A stretch of DNA of 64,000 nucleotides from Ideonella_A sp963843805 (lineage in GTDB: Bacteria > Pseudomonadota > Gammaproteobacteria > Burkholderiales > Burkholderiaceae_C): the NCBI GenBank assembly GCA_963843805.1, contig CAWJLY010000001.1:930001-994000 (forward strand). Reading direction: 5' to 3'. The first letter of the stretch is position 1, and every line of letters starts with the position of its first letter. The notes beneath the pieces were generated by a model. That model was not told the origin of the DNA. It saw only the letters and a program-made list of their open reading frames with translations, and ran no database searches. The position numbers and the translations under genes are program-made. This document shows positions 1-8,264 of the stretch, in pieces.

Positions 1-129
1 TAGGGGGAAGCCCTGGCAGATGGCGGTCAACAGGCACCCGACGTAGGAGAAGCCGCACGCCAATCCGGCGTTCAATCGCAGGGCGACCGGCAAGCTGCTG
101 CGTAGACTGATCGGCTTCAGGAGACGCCA

Positions 130-744
130 ATGAACCGCACCGAACTTGCCCAGCCGACTCAGACCCCAGCGGCGCTGACGATGGCGTGCAGGCTGAAGGT
201 CAATGGCGCGAACCGTGATCTCGACATCGACCCGCGCACCACGCTGCTCGATGCGTTGCGCGAACACCTGCTGTTGACAGGCACGAAAAAAGGTTGTGAC
301 CACGGCCAATGTGGCGCCTGTACGGTACTGGTTGCCGGGCGCCGGGTGAACGCCTGCCTGATGCTGGCGCTGACCGCCGAAGGCGAGGACATCATCACCA
401 TCGAAGGCCTGCCGGCGCTGACGTCCGGTGACACGGCAGTTGTTGCGGCTGATGAAAGCTCCCGCGAAGAAACAATCAAGCTGCACCCGTTGCAGCAAGC
501 CTTCCTGAGCCACGACGGTTTCCAATGTGGCTACTGCACGCCGGGCCAGATCTGTTCAGCGGTCGGCATGCTGGCCGAAGCCCGCGCAGGCATGCCGAGC
601 TTTGTCAGCGCCAATCTCGAAGCCATCGATACGCCGCTCAGTGGTGAGGAAATCCGCGAACGGATGAGTGGCAACCTGTGCCGTTGCAGCGCTTATCCGA
701 ACATCGTCGATGCGATCGCCGAGGTGGCCGGGGCGATTCGATGA
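130..744 (+). CDS. paoA: Aldehyde oxidoreductase 2Fe-2S subunit (PaoA/YagT type)
   Basis: This is the small iron-sulfur subunit of a xanthine-oxidase-family molybdenum hydroxylase; it passes electrons from the molybdenum centre to FAD. The 204-residue protein has a plant-type ferredoxin domain with cysteines at 56, 61, 64 and 76, and a helical 2Fe-2S domain with Cys133 and Cys136 (QCGYCTPG) and Cys184 and Cys186 (NLCRC), so both clusters can form. A purine-rich AGGAGA sits about five bases before the ATG. The stop overlaps the ATG of the FAD subunit (ATGA), which indicates translational coupling. The PaoA assignment rests on the PaoB-like partner next door. No clear Tat signal is visible in the first 20 residues, so location is unresolved. 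Confidence 0.9.
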   Translation: MNRTELAQPTQTPAALTMACRLKVNGANRDLDIDPRTTLLDALREHLLLTGTKKGCDHGQCGACTVLVAGRRVNACLMLALTAEGEDIITIEGLPALTSGDTAVVAADESSREETIKLHPLQQAFLSHDGFQCGYCTPGQICSAVGMLAEARAGMPSFVSANLEAIDTPLSGEEIRERMSGNLCRCSAYPNIVDAIAEVAGAIR

Positions 745-1724
745 AAGCCTTTACCTACGAGCGTGTCGACAGTCCGCAAGCCGCTGCCCGCGCGGTGGCC
801 GCGACGCCTGGTGCGCGCTTTCTGGCCGGCGGTACCAATCTGCTCGATCTGATGAAGCTGCAGATCGAGACGCCGCAGCATCTGGTCGACGTCAATCGCG
901 TCGGCCTCGATCAGATCGAAGACGCCGACGACGGCGGCTTGCGAATCGGCGCCATGGTGCGCAACAGCGATCTGGCTGCCGATCTGCGCGTGCGCCAACG
1001 CTACCCGGTGCTCAGCCGCGCGTTGCTGGCCGGTGCCTCGGGTCAGTTGCGCAACCGGGCAACCACCGGCGGCAACCTGCTGCAGCGCACGCGTTGTTAT
1101 TATTTCTACGACCCGGCCAAGCCGTGCAACAAGCGCCAGCCCGGCAGCGGTTGTGCGGCGCAGGGTGGCTACAACCGAATCCATGCGGTACTCGGCGCAA
1201 GCGATGCGTGCATCGCCACTCACCCGTCCGATATGGCGGTGGCGATGCGGGTGCTCGACGCCCAAGTCGAGACGGTCTCTGCGCAAGGCGGTGGCCGGAT
1301 TATTCCGATCGCCGACTTCCACCGCCTGCCAGGCGATACGCCCGAACTGGATAGCCACCTCGAAGCGGGTGAATTCATCGCCGGCGTCACCTTGCCGCCT
1401 CCCCCGCCCGGCCGCCAGCTTTATCGGAAAGTGCGAGATCGAGCCTCCTACGCGTTCGCGCTGGTATCGGTGGCCGCGATTGTCGATGCCGACGGCGGCC
1501 GGATCCGCCAGGCGCATTTTGCGTTTGGTGGGCTGGCGCACAAACCGTGGCGTATCGAGGCGGCCGAACAGGGGCTGGCCGACGCAGCGGCCACCCAGGC
1601 GTCGTTCGACATCGCCGCCGACGCCGTGCTCGAAGGTGCACGCGGAGCCGGTCACAACGATTTCAAGATTCCGCTGACGCGACGCGTGTTGGCTGGGGTG
1701 TTGGCCGAAGGCGTTTCAAAGTGA
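741..1724 (+). CDS. paoB: Aldehyde oxidoreductase FAD subunit with extra 4Fe-4S site (PaoB/YagS type)
   Basis: This is the FAD-binding middle subunit of the molybdenum hydroxylase. The N-terminal half carries the CO-dehydrogenase-flavoprotein pattern FLAGGTNLLDLMK and the later TTGGNLLQRTRC. Cysteines at 119, 129, 138 and 157 match the four that bind an additional 4Fe-4S cluster in E. coli PaoB, which separates this type from ordinary XdhB/CoxM subunits. The chosen ATG overlaps the stop of the upstream gene; a longer reading frame exists upstream but lacks coupling logic and family similarity. The length of 327 residues is normal. Ten bases separate it from the molybdenum subunit gene. Confidence 0.9.
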   Translation: MKAFTYERVDSPQAAARAVAATPGARFLAGGTNLLDLMKLQIETPQHLVDVNRVGLDQIEDADDGGLRIGAMVRNSDLAADLRVRQRYPVLSRALLAGASGQLRNRATTGGNLLQRTRCYYFYDPAKPCNKRQPGSGCAAQGGYNRIHAVLGASDACIATHPSDMAVAMRVLDAQVETVSAQGGGRIIPIADFHRLPGDTPELDSHLEAGEFIAGVTLPPPPPGRQLYRKVRDRASYAFALVSVAAIVDADGGRIRQAHFAFGGLAHKPWRIEAAEQGLADAAATQASFDIAADAVLEGARGAGHNDFKIPLTRRVLAGVLAEGVSK

Positions 1725-1734
1725 GCACCGCGCC

Positions 1735-3961
1735 ATGCAAATGAATCAGCCCGCACCGCCGAACCCGCTTGATCAAAACCGGCATGGCCAGATCGGCCGC
1801 GCGGCCGATCGGGTCGACGGCCGACTGAAAGTGACCGGCACCGCGCCGTACGCCTACGAGGTGTCTGATAACGACGCTCCCGGCTACGGCTTCGTCGTCG
1901 GGTCGAGCATCTCTTGCGGACGCATCAGCCGGATCGACAGCAGCGAAGCCGAGCGCGCCCCCGGCGTGCTGCTGGTGCTGACTCACCACAACGCGCCGCA
2001 GCAGGCGCCGTTCACCACCGAAGGCGACGACCGTTTCGCACGGCCGCTGCCGTGTCTGGTCGACGATCAGGTGCATCACCACGGGCAAGCCGTCGCTTTC
2101 GTCGTTGCGAAGACGTTCGAACAGGCACGGGCGGCGGCACATCTTGTCCGTGTCAGCTACGACGCCAGCCCCGGCGCATTTGTGATCGACGATCAGCTCG
2201 AGCAGGCTTTCGAGCCCGAATCCGCTGATGGCTTTCCGGCCGACAGCTCGCTCGGCGATTTCGAAGCCGCGTTCGCCAAGGCCGAGGTGCAACTCGACGA
2301 GCACTACGCCACGCCGATTCACATCCACGCGCAGCTGGAGCCCCATGCCAGTCTGGCCCGCTGGGAAGGCGAGCGGCTGGTGGTGCACTGCTCGACCCAG
2401 TTCATCGAAAGTGCGCGCAAGCGGGTGGCCGCCACTTTGCAGATCGACGAAAGCCAGGTGCGGATCATCAGCCGCTATATCGGCGGCGGATTCGGCGGCA
2501 AGTTGCCGGTGTTTGCCGACGTCATCTTGAGCGCGCTGGCATCGCGCGAGCTTGGGCGACCCGTCAAGACCGCCTTGACGCGCCAGCAGATGTTCGACCT
2601 GACCACCCATCGCGGCAACACCCGCCAGCGGTTGCGCCTGGGCGCCGACCAGCGCGGCGTGTTGAGTGCCATCGGGCATGAGTCCTGGTCGCACGGGACG
2701 CCGCGTCACGAGTTCTGCGAGCCTGCGGCGGTGGCTACCCGGTCGCTCTACGCGGCGGCCAACCGGCTGACTCGGCAACGTACGGTGGCGCTCGACTTGC
2801 CGCCGGCCGATTCGTGCCGGGCACCAGGTGAAGCTGTCGGCCTGCTGGCACTGGAAAGCGCGATGGACGAACTGGCACATCGGCTGGCGATTGATCCGAT
2901 CGAATTGCGCATCCGCAACGAGCCCGAACAAGACCCGGAAAAGAAGCTGCCGTTCTCCAGCCGCCAACTGATCGCCTGCATGAAAGACGGCGCCAAGCGT
3001 TTTGGCTGGGCCGGTCGCAAGGCGGAGCCCGGACAGACCCGCGAGGGCCGCTGGCTGATCGGCGTCGGCATGAGTGCGGCCAGCCGCGGCAACATGCTGA
3101 TGGAGGCGCATTGCGAGGTCACGCTGCGGCCGGACGGCGTGCTGCAGGTACGCACCGCGATGACCGACATCGGCACCGGCAGCTACACGGTGCTCAGCCA
3201 GATCGCGGCCGAGATGCTGGGCCTGCCGCTGGAGCAGATCGACATGCAAATCGGCGACAGTGACTTTCCGCCATCGTCAGGGTCAGGCGGATCCTTCGGC
3301 GCAGCCAGTACCGGGTCGGCCGTGTTCGATGCCTGCACCAGGCTGCGAGCCAAACTCGCCAAGGCCGCTGGTTTTACCGAGAGCGAGGCCGAGTTTGCCA
3401 ACGGCCAGATCAGCGGCGGCAAAGGCAAGCCACTGCCACTGGCGCTCACTGGTCGGCAAAAAAGGCCTCGCTGCCAAAGGCATGATCAAGCCCGGCAAGA
3501 TGAAGAAGTCGTTTTCGCAGCAGGCTTACGGCGCATTTTTTGCCGAAGTGGCGGTCGATACCGAATCGGGTGAAGTGAGGCTGCGCCGCATGCTCGGCGT
3601 CTTTGCCGCCGGCCGGATCCTCAATGCCAAGACGGCGCGCTCGCAGGCGCTTGGCGGCATGATCTGGGGAGTCGGCGAAGCGTTGACTGAAGAAGCCGCA
3701 ATCGACCCGCGCCATGGGCAGTTCGTCAACCGTGACCTGGGTGAATACCATGTTCCGGCGCACGCCGACATCCCCGCCATCGACGCCATCTTCCTGCCCG
3801 AGGTCGACGACAAGACCAATCCGTTGAAGATCAAGGGTGTCGGTGAACTCGGCATCAGTGGTGCGGGCGCGGCGGTGGCGAATGCCGTCTTCAACGCATG
3901 CGGCGTGAGGATTCGCGACTTTCCGCTGACCTTGGACAAGCTGCTGGGCGGACTGTCCTGA
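1735..3961 (+). CDS. paoC: Aldehyde oxidoreductase molybdenum-cofactor subunit (PaoC/YagR type), one apparent frameshift
   Basis: This is the large molybdopterin-binding subunit, where aldehydes are oxidised to carboxylic acids. The first frame covers the a/b hammerhead domain and most of the Moco domain (GGGFGGKLPVF, then SGSGGSFGAAST). It loses frame near 3443-3463, next to a run of six A, and the C-terminal 170 residues continue in the next frame from about GLAAKGMIKPGK to the end. The second part holds GVGELGISG, which contains the catalytic glutamate of the family. Joined, the product is about 740 residues, the normal length. The change behaves as one extra base. No XdhC/PaoD-type cofactor-insertion chaperone gene is seen adjacent in the window. 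Confidence 0.85.
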
Positions 3962-4016
3962 GGCAGTCGAAATTGACATCCTGGCCAGTCACAAACTCGT
4001 CGAATTTTTTTCCGAA

Positions 4017-4457
4017 TCAATTGCCCTCGCGTTTCAGAATGGCCTTCTGGTCTTCGAAGCCGAGCGGCGCTGACGTGTGCTCGTGGATGATGCGCAGCAC
4101 GTGGCCACTGGTTTTCATTACCCAGCTGATGCGGTTCTGCATGGCACGCAGTTCGGCGCCCTGGGCAGACAAGCCGGCGTAGGTGGCGAATGCACTCATC
4201 GATGCAAACCCCTGGTCAGCGGTGACGATCTTCACCTCGTCGAACGTGACCCTGACCCGCTCGTTGCCGAGCGACGCGAACCAGCCTTCGACCGCGATGC
4301 GCCACGCGTCGGCACCGTCATGCGACCACACGCCCCAGGCGTCGAAGATTCGAACCCCGGGGTCGTACAGGTGCATGAAGGTCTCGACGTTTTTGGCCAG
4401 CACGGCGGACTGGTAGGTGTCGAGGGCTCGCCGGACTTGTTTTTCGGTGTCACTCAT
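4017..4457 (-). CDS. SnoaL-like / DUF4440 family protein
   Basis: This is a 146-residue protein of the NTF2-like fold (SnoaL/DUF4440 group). The pattern is seen in the N-terminal helix (RRALDTYQSAVLAKNVETFM), then LYDPGVRIFDAWG and a C-terminal strand with WVMKTSGHVLRIIHEHTSA. Members are small cone-shaped domains that act as isomerases, hydrolases or ketosteroid-like binding proteins; the substrate cannot be told from sequence. I chose the internal ATG at 4457 (MSDTEK) because residues before it are basic and unlike the family. It converges with paoC across a 55-base gap that contains a run of seven T. Confidence 0.7.
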   Translation of the reverse strand: MSDTEKQVRRALDTYQSAVLAKNVETFMHLYDPGVRIFDAWGVWSHDGADAWRIAVEGWFASLGNERVRVTFDEVKIVTADQGFASMSAFATYAGLSAQGAELRAMQNRISWVMKTSGHVLRIIHEHTSAPLGFEDQKAILKREGN

Positions 4458-4723
4458 GAGTTGACGATACCCGACGACACGGTGGCACCGACGGCGTTTC
4501 GCATTGGAATATCGCAGCGGCCGGACCGGCACGCTCGATCCGCTTGATACCGATCGTCCTGCGCGCCATCCAGGCCGTCAACCGCCAAGCTGCCGGAGCC
4601 CCTCGAACAGCAGCCCGCGGGCGCTGCTTGTACCGGCCAGGCCCGACTCCGTGCGAACCCTCGCCCCGGCGCGCCGGCACGTCGTTAGACTGACGTGGCC
4701 GCTTTCAACTTCCGCTGACCACC

Positions 4724-5545
4724 ATGAAATTCTTCGCACCCTTGCTGGCCGCCATCAGCATTGCCCTGGCCGCCTGCAGCACCACCCCGATGCCCGCGCC
4801 GCCCTCGGTAGCCGCCAAGGCGTCGGCCGACGTCAAGTCGATGCTGTGGGTCGGCAACAGCTTTTTCTACTACAACAATTCGATGCATGGCCACGTCGGC
4901 CAGTTGTTGAATGCCAGCGGGGCCAAGGGCATGCGCGCCAGTTCGGCGACGATCAGCGGCTCGGGCATCAACTGGCACGATGTGGAGGCCTTTTTCAGGC
5001 CGGGCGGCGTCGCCAGCTATTCGTTTGTCGGCGACAACGAGGTGCGCTTCAACACCTTCGACAAGCCCTTCGACGCCGTGATGATCATGGACTGCAGCCA
5101 GTGCCCGATCCATCCCAACCTGCAGAGCATCTTCTACGAGTACGCGGCCAAGCACAGCGCCACGGTGCGCAAGAACGGCGCCCAGCCGATCTTCTTCATG
5201 TCATGGGCTTACCAGGACAAGCCGGAGATGACGGCGCAGCTGGCAGCCGAATATGTCAAGGCCGGCAAGCAGAACAACGCGCTGGTCGTGCCCGCCGGGC
5301 TGGCCTTTGCCAATTCGATTGCGCAGCGGCCTGACCTGATCCTGCACATCGCCGACAAGCGCCACCCGACACTGATGGGCACCTACCTGGCGGCATGCAC
5401 CGTGCTGGCGTCGGTCTACAAGGTCAATCCGGTCGGCCTGAAATACACCGCCGGCCTGCCGGCCGATGTGGCGACGCATCTGCAGAATGTGGCATGGGCC
5501 ACGTCGCAGGCCTTTCACGCAAAGGAAGGGCGAGGCAGCCTTTGA
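4724..5545 (+). CDS. SGNH/GDSL-hydrolase-like lipoprotein
   Basis: The 273-residue product has a lipoprotein signal peptide ending in SIALAAC (lipid-modified Cys18), so it is probably membrane anchored and periplasmic. The mature part starts with MLWVGNSFFYYNN, which resembles block I of SGNH hydrolases although the usual GDS is GNS. A C-terminal DKRHPTLMGTYLAA supplies the Asp-x-x-His pair expected in block V. A small-ester or acetyl-polysaccharide hydrolase is plausible, but the substrate is unknown. A proline-rich linker follows the lipobox. It ends four bases before the convergent benE gene. Confidence 0.7.
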   Translation: MKFFAPLLAAISIALAACSTTPMPAPPSVAAKASADVKSMLWVGNSFFYYNNSMHGHVGQLLNASGAKGMRASSATISGSGINWHDVEAFFRPGGVASYSFVGDNEVRFNTFDKPFDAVMIMDCSQCPIHPNLQSIFYEYAAKHSATVRKNGAQPIFFMSWAYQDKPEMTAQLAAEYVKAGKQNNALVVPAGLAFANSIAQRPDLILHIADKRHPTLMGTYLAACTVLASVYKVNPVGLKYTAGLPADVATHLQNVAWATSQAFHAKEGRGSL

Positions 5546-5549
5546 TGGG

Positions 5550-6719
5550 TCAGTGTGGCGCACGTCCATGCTGAACCGACAATGCCACTGCCCCGGCCAC
5601 CACGCCCCAGAACGCTGAGCCGACACCCCACAGCGCCAAGCCGCTGATGGTGACCAGAAAGGTGATGAGCGACGCTTCGCGGCTGGACTCGTCTTTCATC
5701 GCCACCGCCAGGCCCGAGCCGATGGGGCCGAGCAGTGCAAAGCCGGCGACCGCCAGCACCAGCGCCTTCGGAAAAGCCGCGATCAGTCCGACGACCGCTC
5801 CCCCGAGCAGGCCGAGCGTGATGTAGAACACGCCCGCCATCACGGCGGCCATGTAGCGGCGCGACGGATCTTCATGTGCTTCGCGGCCCATGCAGATGGC
5901 GGCGGTGATCGCCGCCAGGTTCAACGCATAGGCACCGAACGGCGCCAGCAGCAGGGTTGCAACACCGGTGACGGTGATCACCGGCGAGACCGGCGTGACA
6001 TAACCCGACGCGCGCTGCGCGGCGACACCGGGCAGGTTCTGCGACGCCATGGTCACGATGAAAAGCGGCAGCGCAATGCCGATGATCGCGGCGAGGCTGA
6101 AGGCCGGTGTCGTCCACACCGGCACGGCCCATTGCCAATCGATACCGGCAGGCGAGAGCCGCCCTTGCACAGCGGCCAGCAAGGTGCCCAGTGCCAACAC
6201 GCCGGGCACTGCATAGCGCGGCCACCAACGCCGGCCGGCCAGATAGACAAGTCCCATGGGCGCGACCAAAGCGAAATCGGTGCCCAGCGCGAGAAAAGCG
6301 TCGATCGCAAAACGCGCCAGCACGCCCGCCAGCAGCGCAGCCGCAATCCCTTGCGGAATGCGAACCATCAGCCGCTCGAACAAGCCGCTCGCGCCGGCCA
6401 CCACGATCAGCAGCGCACAGACGACAAATGCGCCCACTGCCTCGGCCATCGGTACGCCGAGACCGGCGGTCACCAGCAGCGCCGCGCCCGGCGTCGACCA
6501 GGCCGTCAGTACCGGCTCGCGCCGCCAAAGGCTCAGGCCGATGCTGGTCACGCCCATGCCGATGCCGAGCGCCCAGATCCATGATGCGGTCTGGCCAGGT
6601 GTCGCACCCAATGCGGCTGCCGCCTGAAAGACGATCACCACCGAGCTGGTGAAGCCGACCAGCACCGCGACGAATCCGGCCACGATGGTTGAAAGCGACA
6701 AGTCGGCCATCCAGCGCAT
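5550..6719 (-). CDS. benE: BenE-family benzoate/H+ symporter-like transporter
   Basis: This is an inner-membrane secondary transporter of the BenE/YdcO family. The 389-residue protein is almost entirely hydrophobic with about 12 predicted membrane segments. It carries the family motif AWSTPGAALL after the first helices and the conserved SQNLPG stretch in the middle. Family members import benzoate with protons, but no benzoate degradation genes lie in this window, so substrate specificity is inferred only from homology. It starts with ATG at 6719, and the 243 bases upstream separate it from a divergent exported-protein gene. Confidence 0.85.
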   Translation of the reverse strand: MRWMADLSLSTIVAGFVAVLVGFTSSVVIVFQAAAALGATPGQTASWIWALGIGMGVTSIGLSLWRREPVLTAWSTPGAALLVTAGLGVPMAEAVGAFVVCALLIVVAGASGLFERLMVRIPQGIAAALLAGVLARFAIDAFLALGTDFALVAPMGLVYLAGRRWWPRYAVPGVLALGTLLAAVQGRLSPAGIDWQWAVPVWTTPAFSLAAIIGIALPLFIVTMASQNLPGVAAQRASGYVTPVSPVITVTGVATLLLAPFGAYALNLAAITAAICMGREAHEDPSRRYMAAVMAGVFYITLGLLGGAVVGLIAAFPKALVLAVAGFALLGPIGSGLAVAMKDESSREASLITFLVTISGLALWGVGSAFWGVVAGAVALSVQHGRAPH

Positions 6720-6962
6720 CGCCCGGGCTCCTTGAAAAAGAGGGCGAGCATAGCGGCACAGCGGTCAGAAAGCTCCCGTCCAGCTGATCGCGTCGGTCTG
6801 TTCCTACCGGCGAACCCGCCTCAACCCGATGGCGCGCCGGCGAACGATCGACCACCCTGGGTCTGGGGCCTCGTCATGACGCCATGTCGTGCAGGCGTGG
6901 TCCGGTTGGTCTGTCCAAAGAAGCGCTTTGGTCGGTCTGTTTTGAGGTTCAGGAGACAAGTC

Positions 6963-7331
6963 ATGATCGCTGTGTGCAAGAAAATTCCCGTTCTGATGTT
7001 GACCGCGCTGGTGCTCGCGGCACCTGCCTCGTCATGGTCGCAGACTGCGCCAACCAAGGAGCCCGACATCAAGCCTTTGGTCGGCAAGCCGCCGCCATTC
7101 TGCGAGACCTGTGGAACCATCATTGCCATCAATCGAGTGCCGGCTGAAAAGCTGGCGAAGGCTCCCCTTGCAACCGGCAACGATGCCGCCAAGCCGAACG
7201 ACAAATTCGAGGTCGTTGTGCGGCTCGACGCCGGCACTCAACAGGTGGTTACCTTCGACCTGGCCCCGCAATTGAAGATCGGGCAAAAGGTCAAGATCGT
7301 CAACGGTGTCGTGGTGCCGGACCTGGCCTGA
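6963..7331 (+). CDS. Small exported protein of unknown function
   Basis: This 122-residue protein has a clean signal peptide (MIAVCKKIPVLMLTALVLAAP, cleavage likely after ASSWSQ). The mature part includes FCETCGTIIAINRV and ends with a short beta-rich section (FEVVVRLD, QQVVTFDL, IGQKVKIVNG) that recalls the C-terminal tail of SlyB/YcfJ-like outer-membrane lipoproteins without their glycine zipper. The ATG at 6963 is preceded by CAGGAGA. The two cysteines in CETC could form a disulfide or bind metal. I do not recognise a family; a periplasmic accessory role is only a guess. Confidence 0.55.
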   Translation: MIAVCKKIPVLMLTALVLAAPASSWSQTAPTKEPDIKPLVGKPPPFCETCGTIIAINRVPAEKLAKAPLATGNDAAKPNDKFEVVVRLDAGTQQVVTFDLAPQLKIGQKVKIVNGVVVPDLA

Positions 7332-7420
7332 GTCGAGGATCTTTCCACCAGCAAGGCGGTTGCGCGGGCCAGTGCGGGTAAAGTGCAGACCAGGCATTTC
7401 ACCAGCAGGAAAATCGACCG

Positions 7421-7771
7421 ATGGCTAAAAAAAGAGTGGTCAGCCAGTTCGGCATGGGGACTTCGATCCGCAGCCGCAATTACACCGAAGCCGCCGCTCG
7501 GGCCATTCGCGACGCGTTGTGGCACAACTCGCTGAACGTCGCAGATGCATTCGGATTTCCCCGCGAAGCGATGATCATCGATGTCGAGATCGGCGTGCAG
7601 CAGCCCGAAGCGGTTGACTGCGCTGCGCTGCTGAAGATCTTCCCCTACGGCCAGCCGGCGATCACGGTGGTCAAGGGCGGGCTGGATATTCCACGGCGCG
7701 ACAAGGAGGGCTTCAGCGTGGTCGCCAATGCGGCGATCCTGGTCTCCTTCGACATGGAGTCGGCGCGATGA
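7421..7771 (+). CDS. Lin0512 family protein, first of a tandem pair
   Basis: This 116-residue soluble protein belongs to the Lin0512 family, whose function is unknown. It shows the pattern SQFGMGTSI, then AAARAIRDALWHNSL, EIGVQQPEAVDC and VVKGGLDIP. The next gene encodes a paralogue with the same blocks in the same order, and the stop here overlaps its ATG (ATGA). The two therefore look like subunits made in equal amounts, perhaps a heteromer. The GGL and VDC positions are conserved between the two copies and are the first places to look for an active site. Confidence 0.75.
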   Translation: MAKKRVVSQFGMGTSIRSRNYTEAAARAIRDALWHNSLNVADAFGFPREAMIIDVEIGVQQPEAVDCAALLKIFPYGQPAITVVKGGLDIPRRDKEGFSVVANAAILVSFDMESAR

Positions 7772-8154
7772 GCATCCAGGCCGCCACCGAAACGCGCGTC
7801 ATCCTCGAGATGGGCACCGGCAACGATCTGTACGGCCTCGACTACACCAAGGCCGCCATTCGCGCCGTACACGATGCCTTGCATCATTCCTCGATCGTCT
7901 TGTTCAAATCGCTCGGCTACGACCACCACGACATGCGGGTGCAGGTGACGATCGGTGTTCAAGAGCCCGACCAGGTCGATTGCAACGCCGTTGCCGCCGA
8001 ACTGCCGCGTGGGCGTGCCGAGGTCACCGCGGTCTTCGGCGGTCTCAATGTGGTCGACCCCGAGCAGCAGACCACACACGTGATTGCGGTGGCGGCGGTC
8101 GAGGCGTATTTGCCGATCGATCAGGGGGACTGGCGGTTGAGCAGGGGCGGTTAG
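7768..8154 (+). CDS. Lin0512 family protein, second of a tandem pair
   Basis: This is a 128-residue paralogue of the preceding gene. The matching blocks are ILEMGTGNDL, KAAIRAVHDALHHSSI, TIGVQEPDQVDCNAV and VFGGLNVVDP. It differs mainly in a longer N-terminus and a C-terminal extension after EAYLPIDQ. The start codon overlaps the upstream stop, so the pair is almost certainly co-translated. Function is unknown for the family. It converges with the amidohydrolase gene at 8265-9470 across 110 bases that hold a perfect 16-base palindrome. Confidence 0.75.
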   Translation: MSIQAATETRVILEMGTGNDLYGLDYTKAAIRAVHDALHHSSIVLFKSLGYDHHDMRVQVTIGVQEPDQVDCNAVAAELPRGRAEVTAVFGGLNVVDPEQQTTHVIAVAAVEAYLPIDQGDWRLSRGG

Positions 8155-8186
8155 GCAGCAGGGGGACCGATCGCTCGCTGCTGGCG

Positions 8187-8202
8187 CTGCAGACGTCTGC
8201 AG
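8187..8202. repeat. Perfect 16-base palindrome between convergent genes
   Basis: CTGCAGACGTCTGCAG is its own reverse complement over all 16 bases. It lies between two gene ends that face each other, where a bidirectional terminator could sit, but neither side has a T-run and there is no loop, so a normal intrinsic terminator is unlikely. It could also be a dimeric protein-binding site or chance. Confidence 0.5.
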
Positions 8203-8264
8203 ACCACTGGCGGGGGTTGCGCTTCCCGCGGACGAGTTGCCAACCGCTTTTGCAAGGGGCGGCT

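Noticed and set aside
1663..3249. Long open frame of 528 codons on the minus strand
   Set aside because: It is antisense to paoC; high GC gives long shadow frames, and its translation shows no domain while the plus strand encodes a full Moco subunit.
4001..4016. Terminator at the T-run between paoC and the convergent gene
   Set aside because: Seven T follow CGTCGAA, but no stable stem directly precedes them on either strand.
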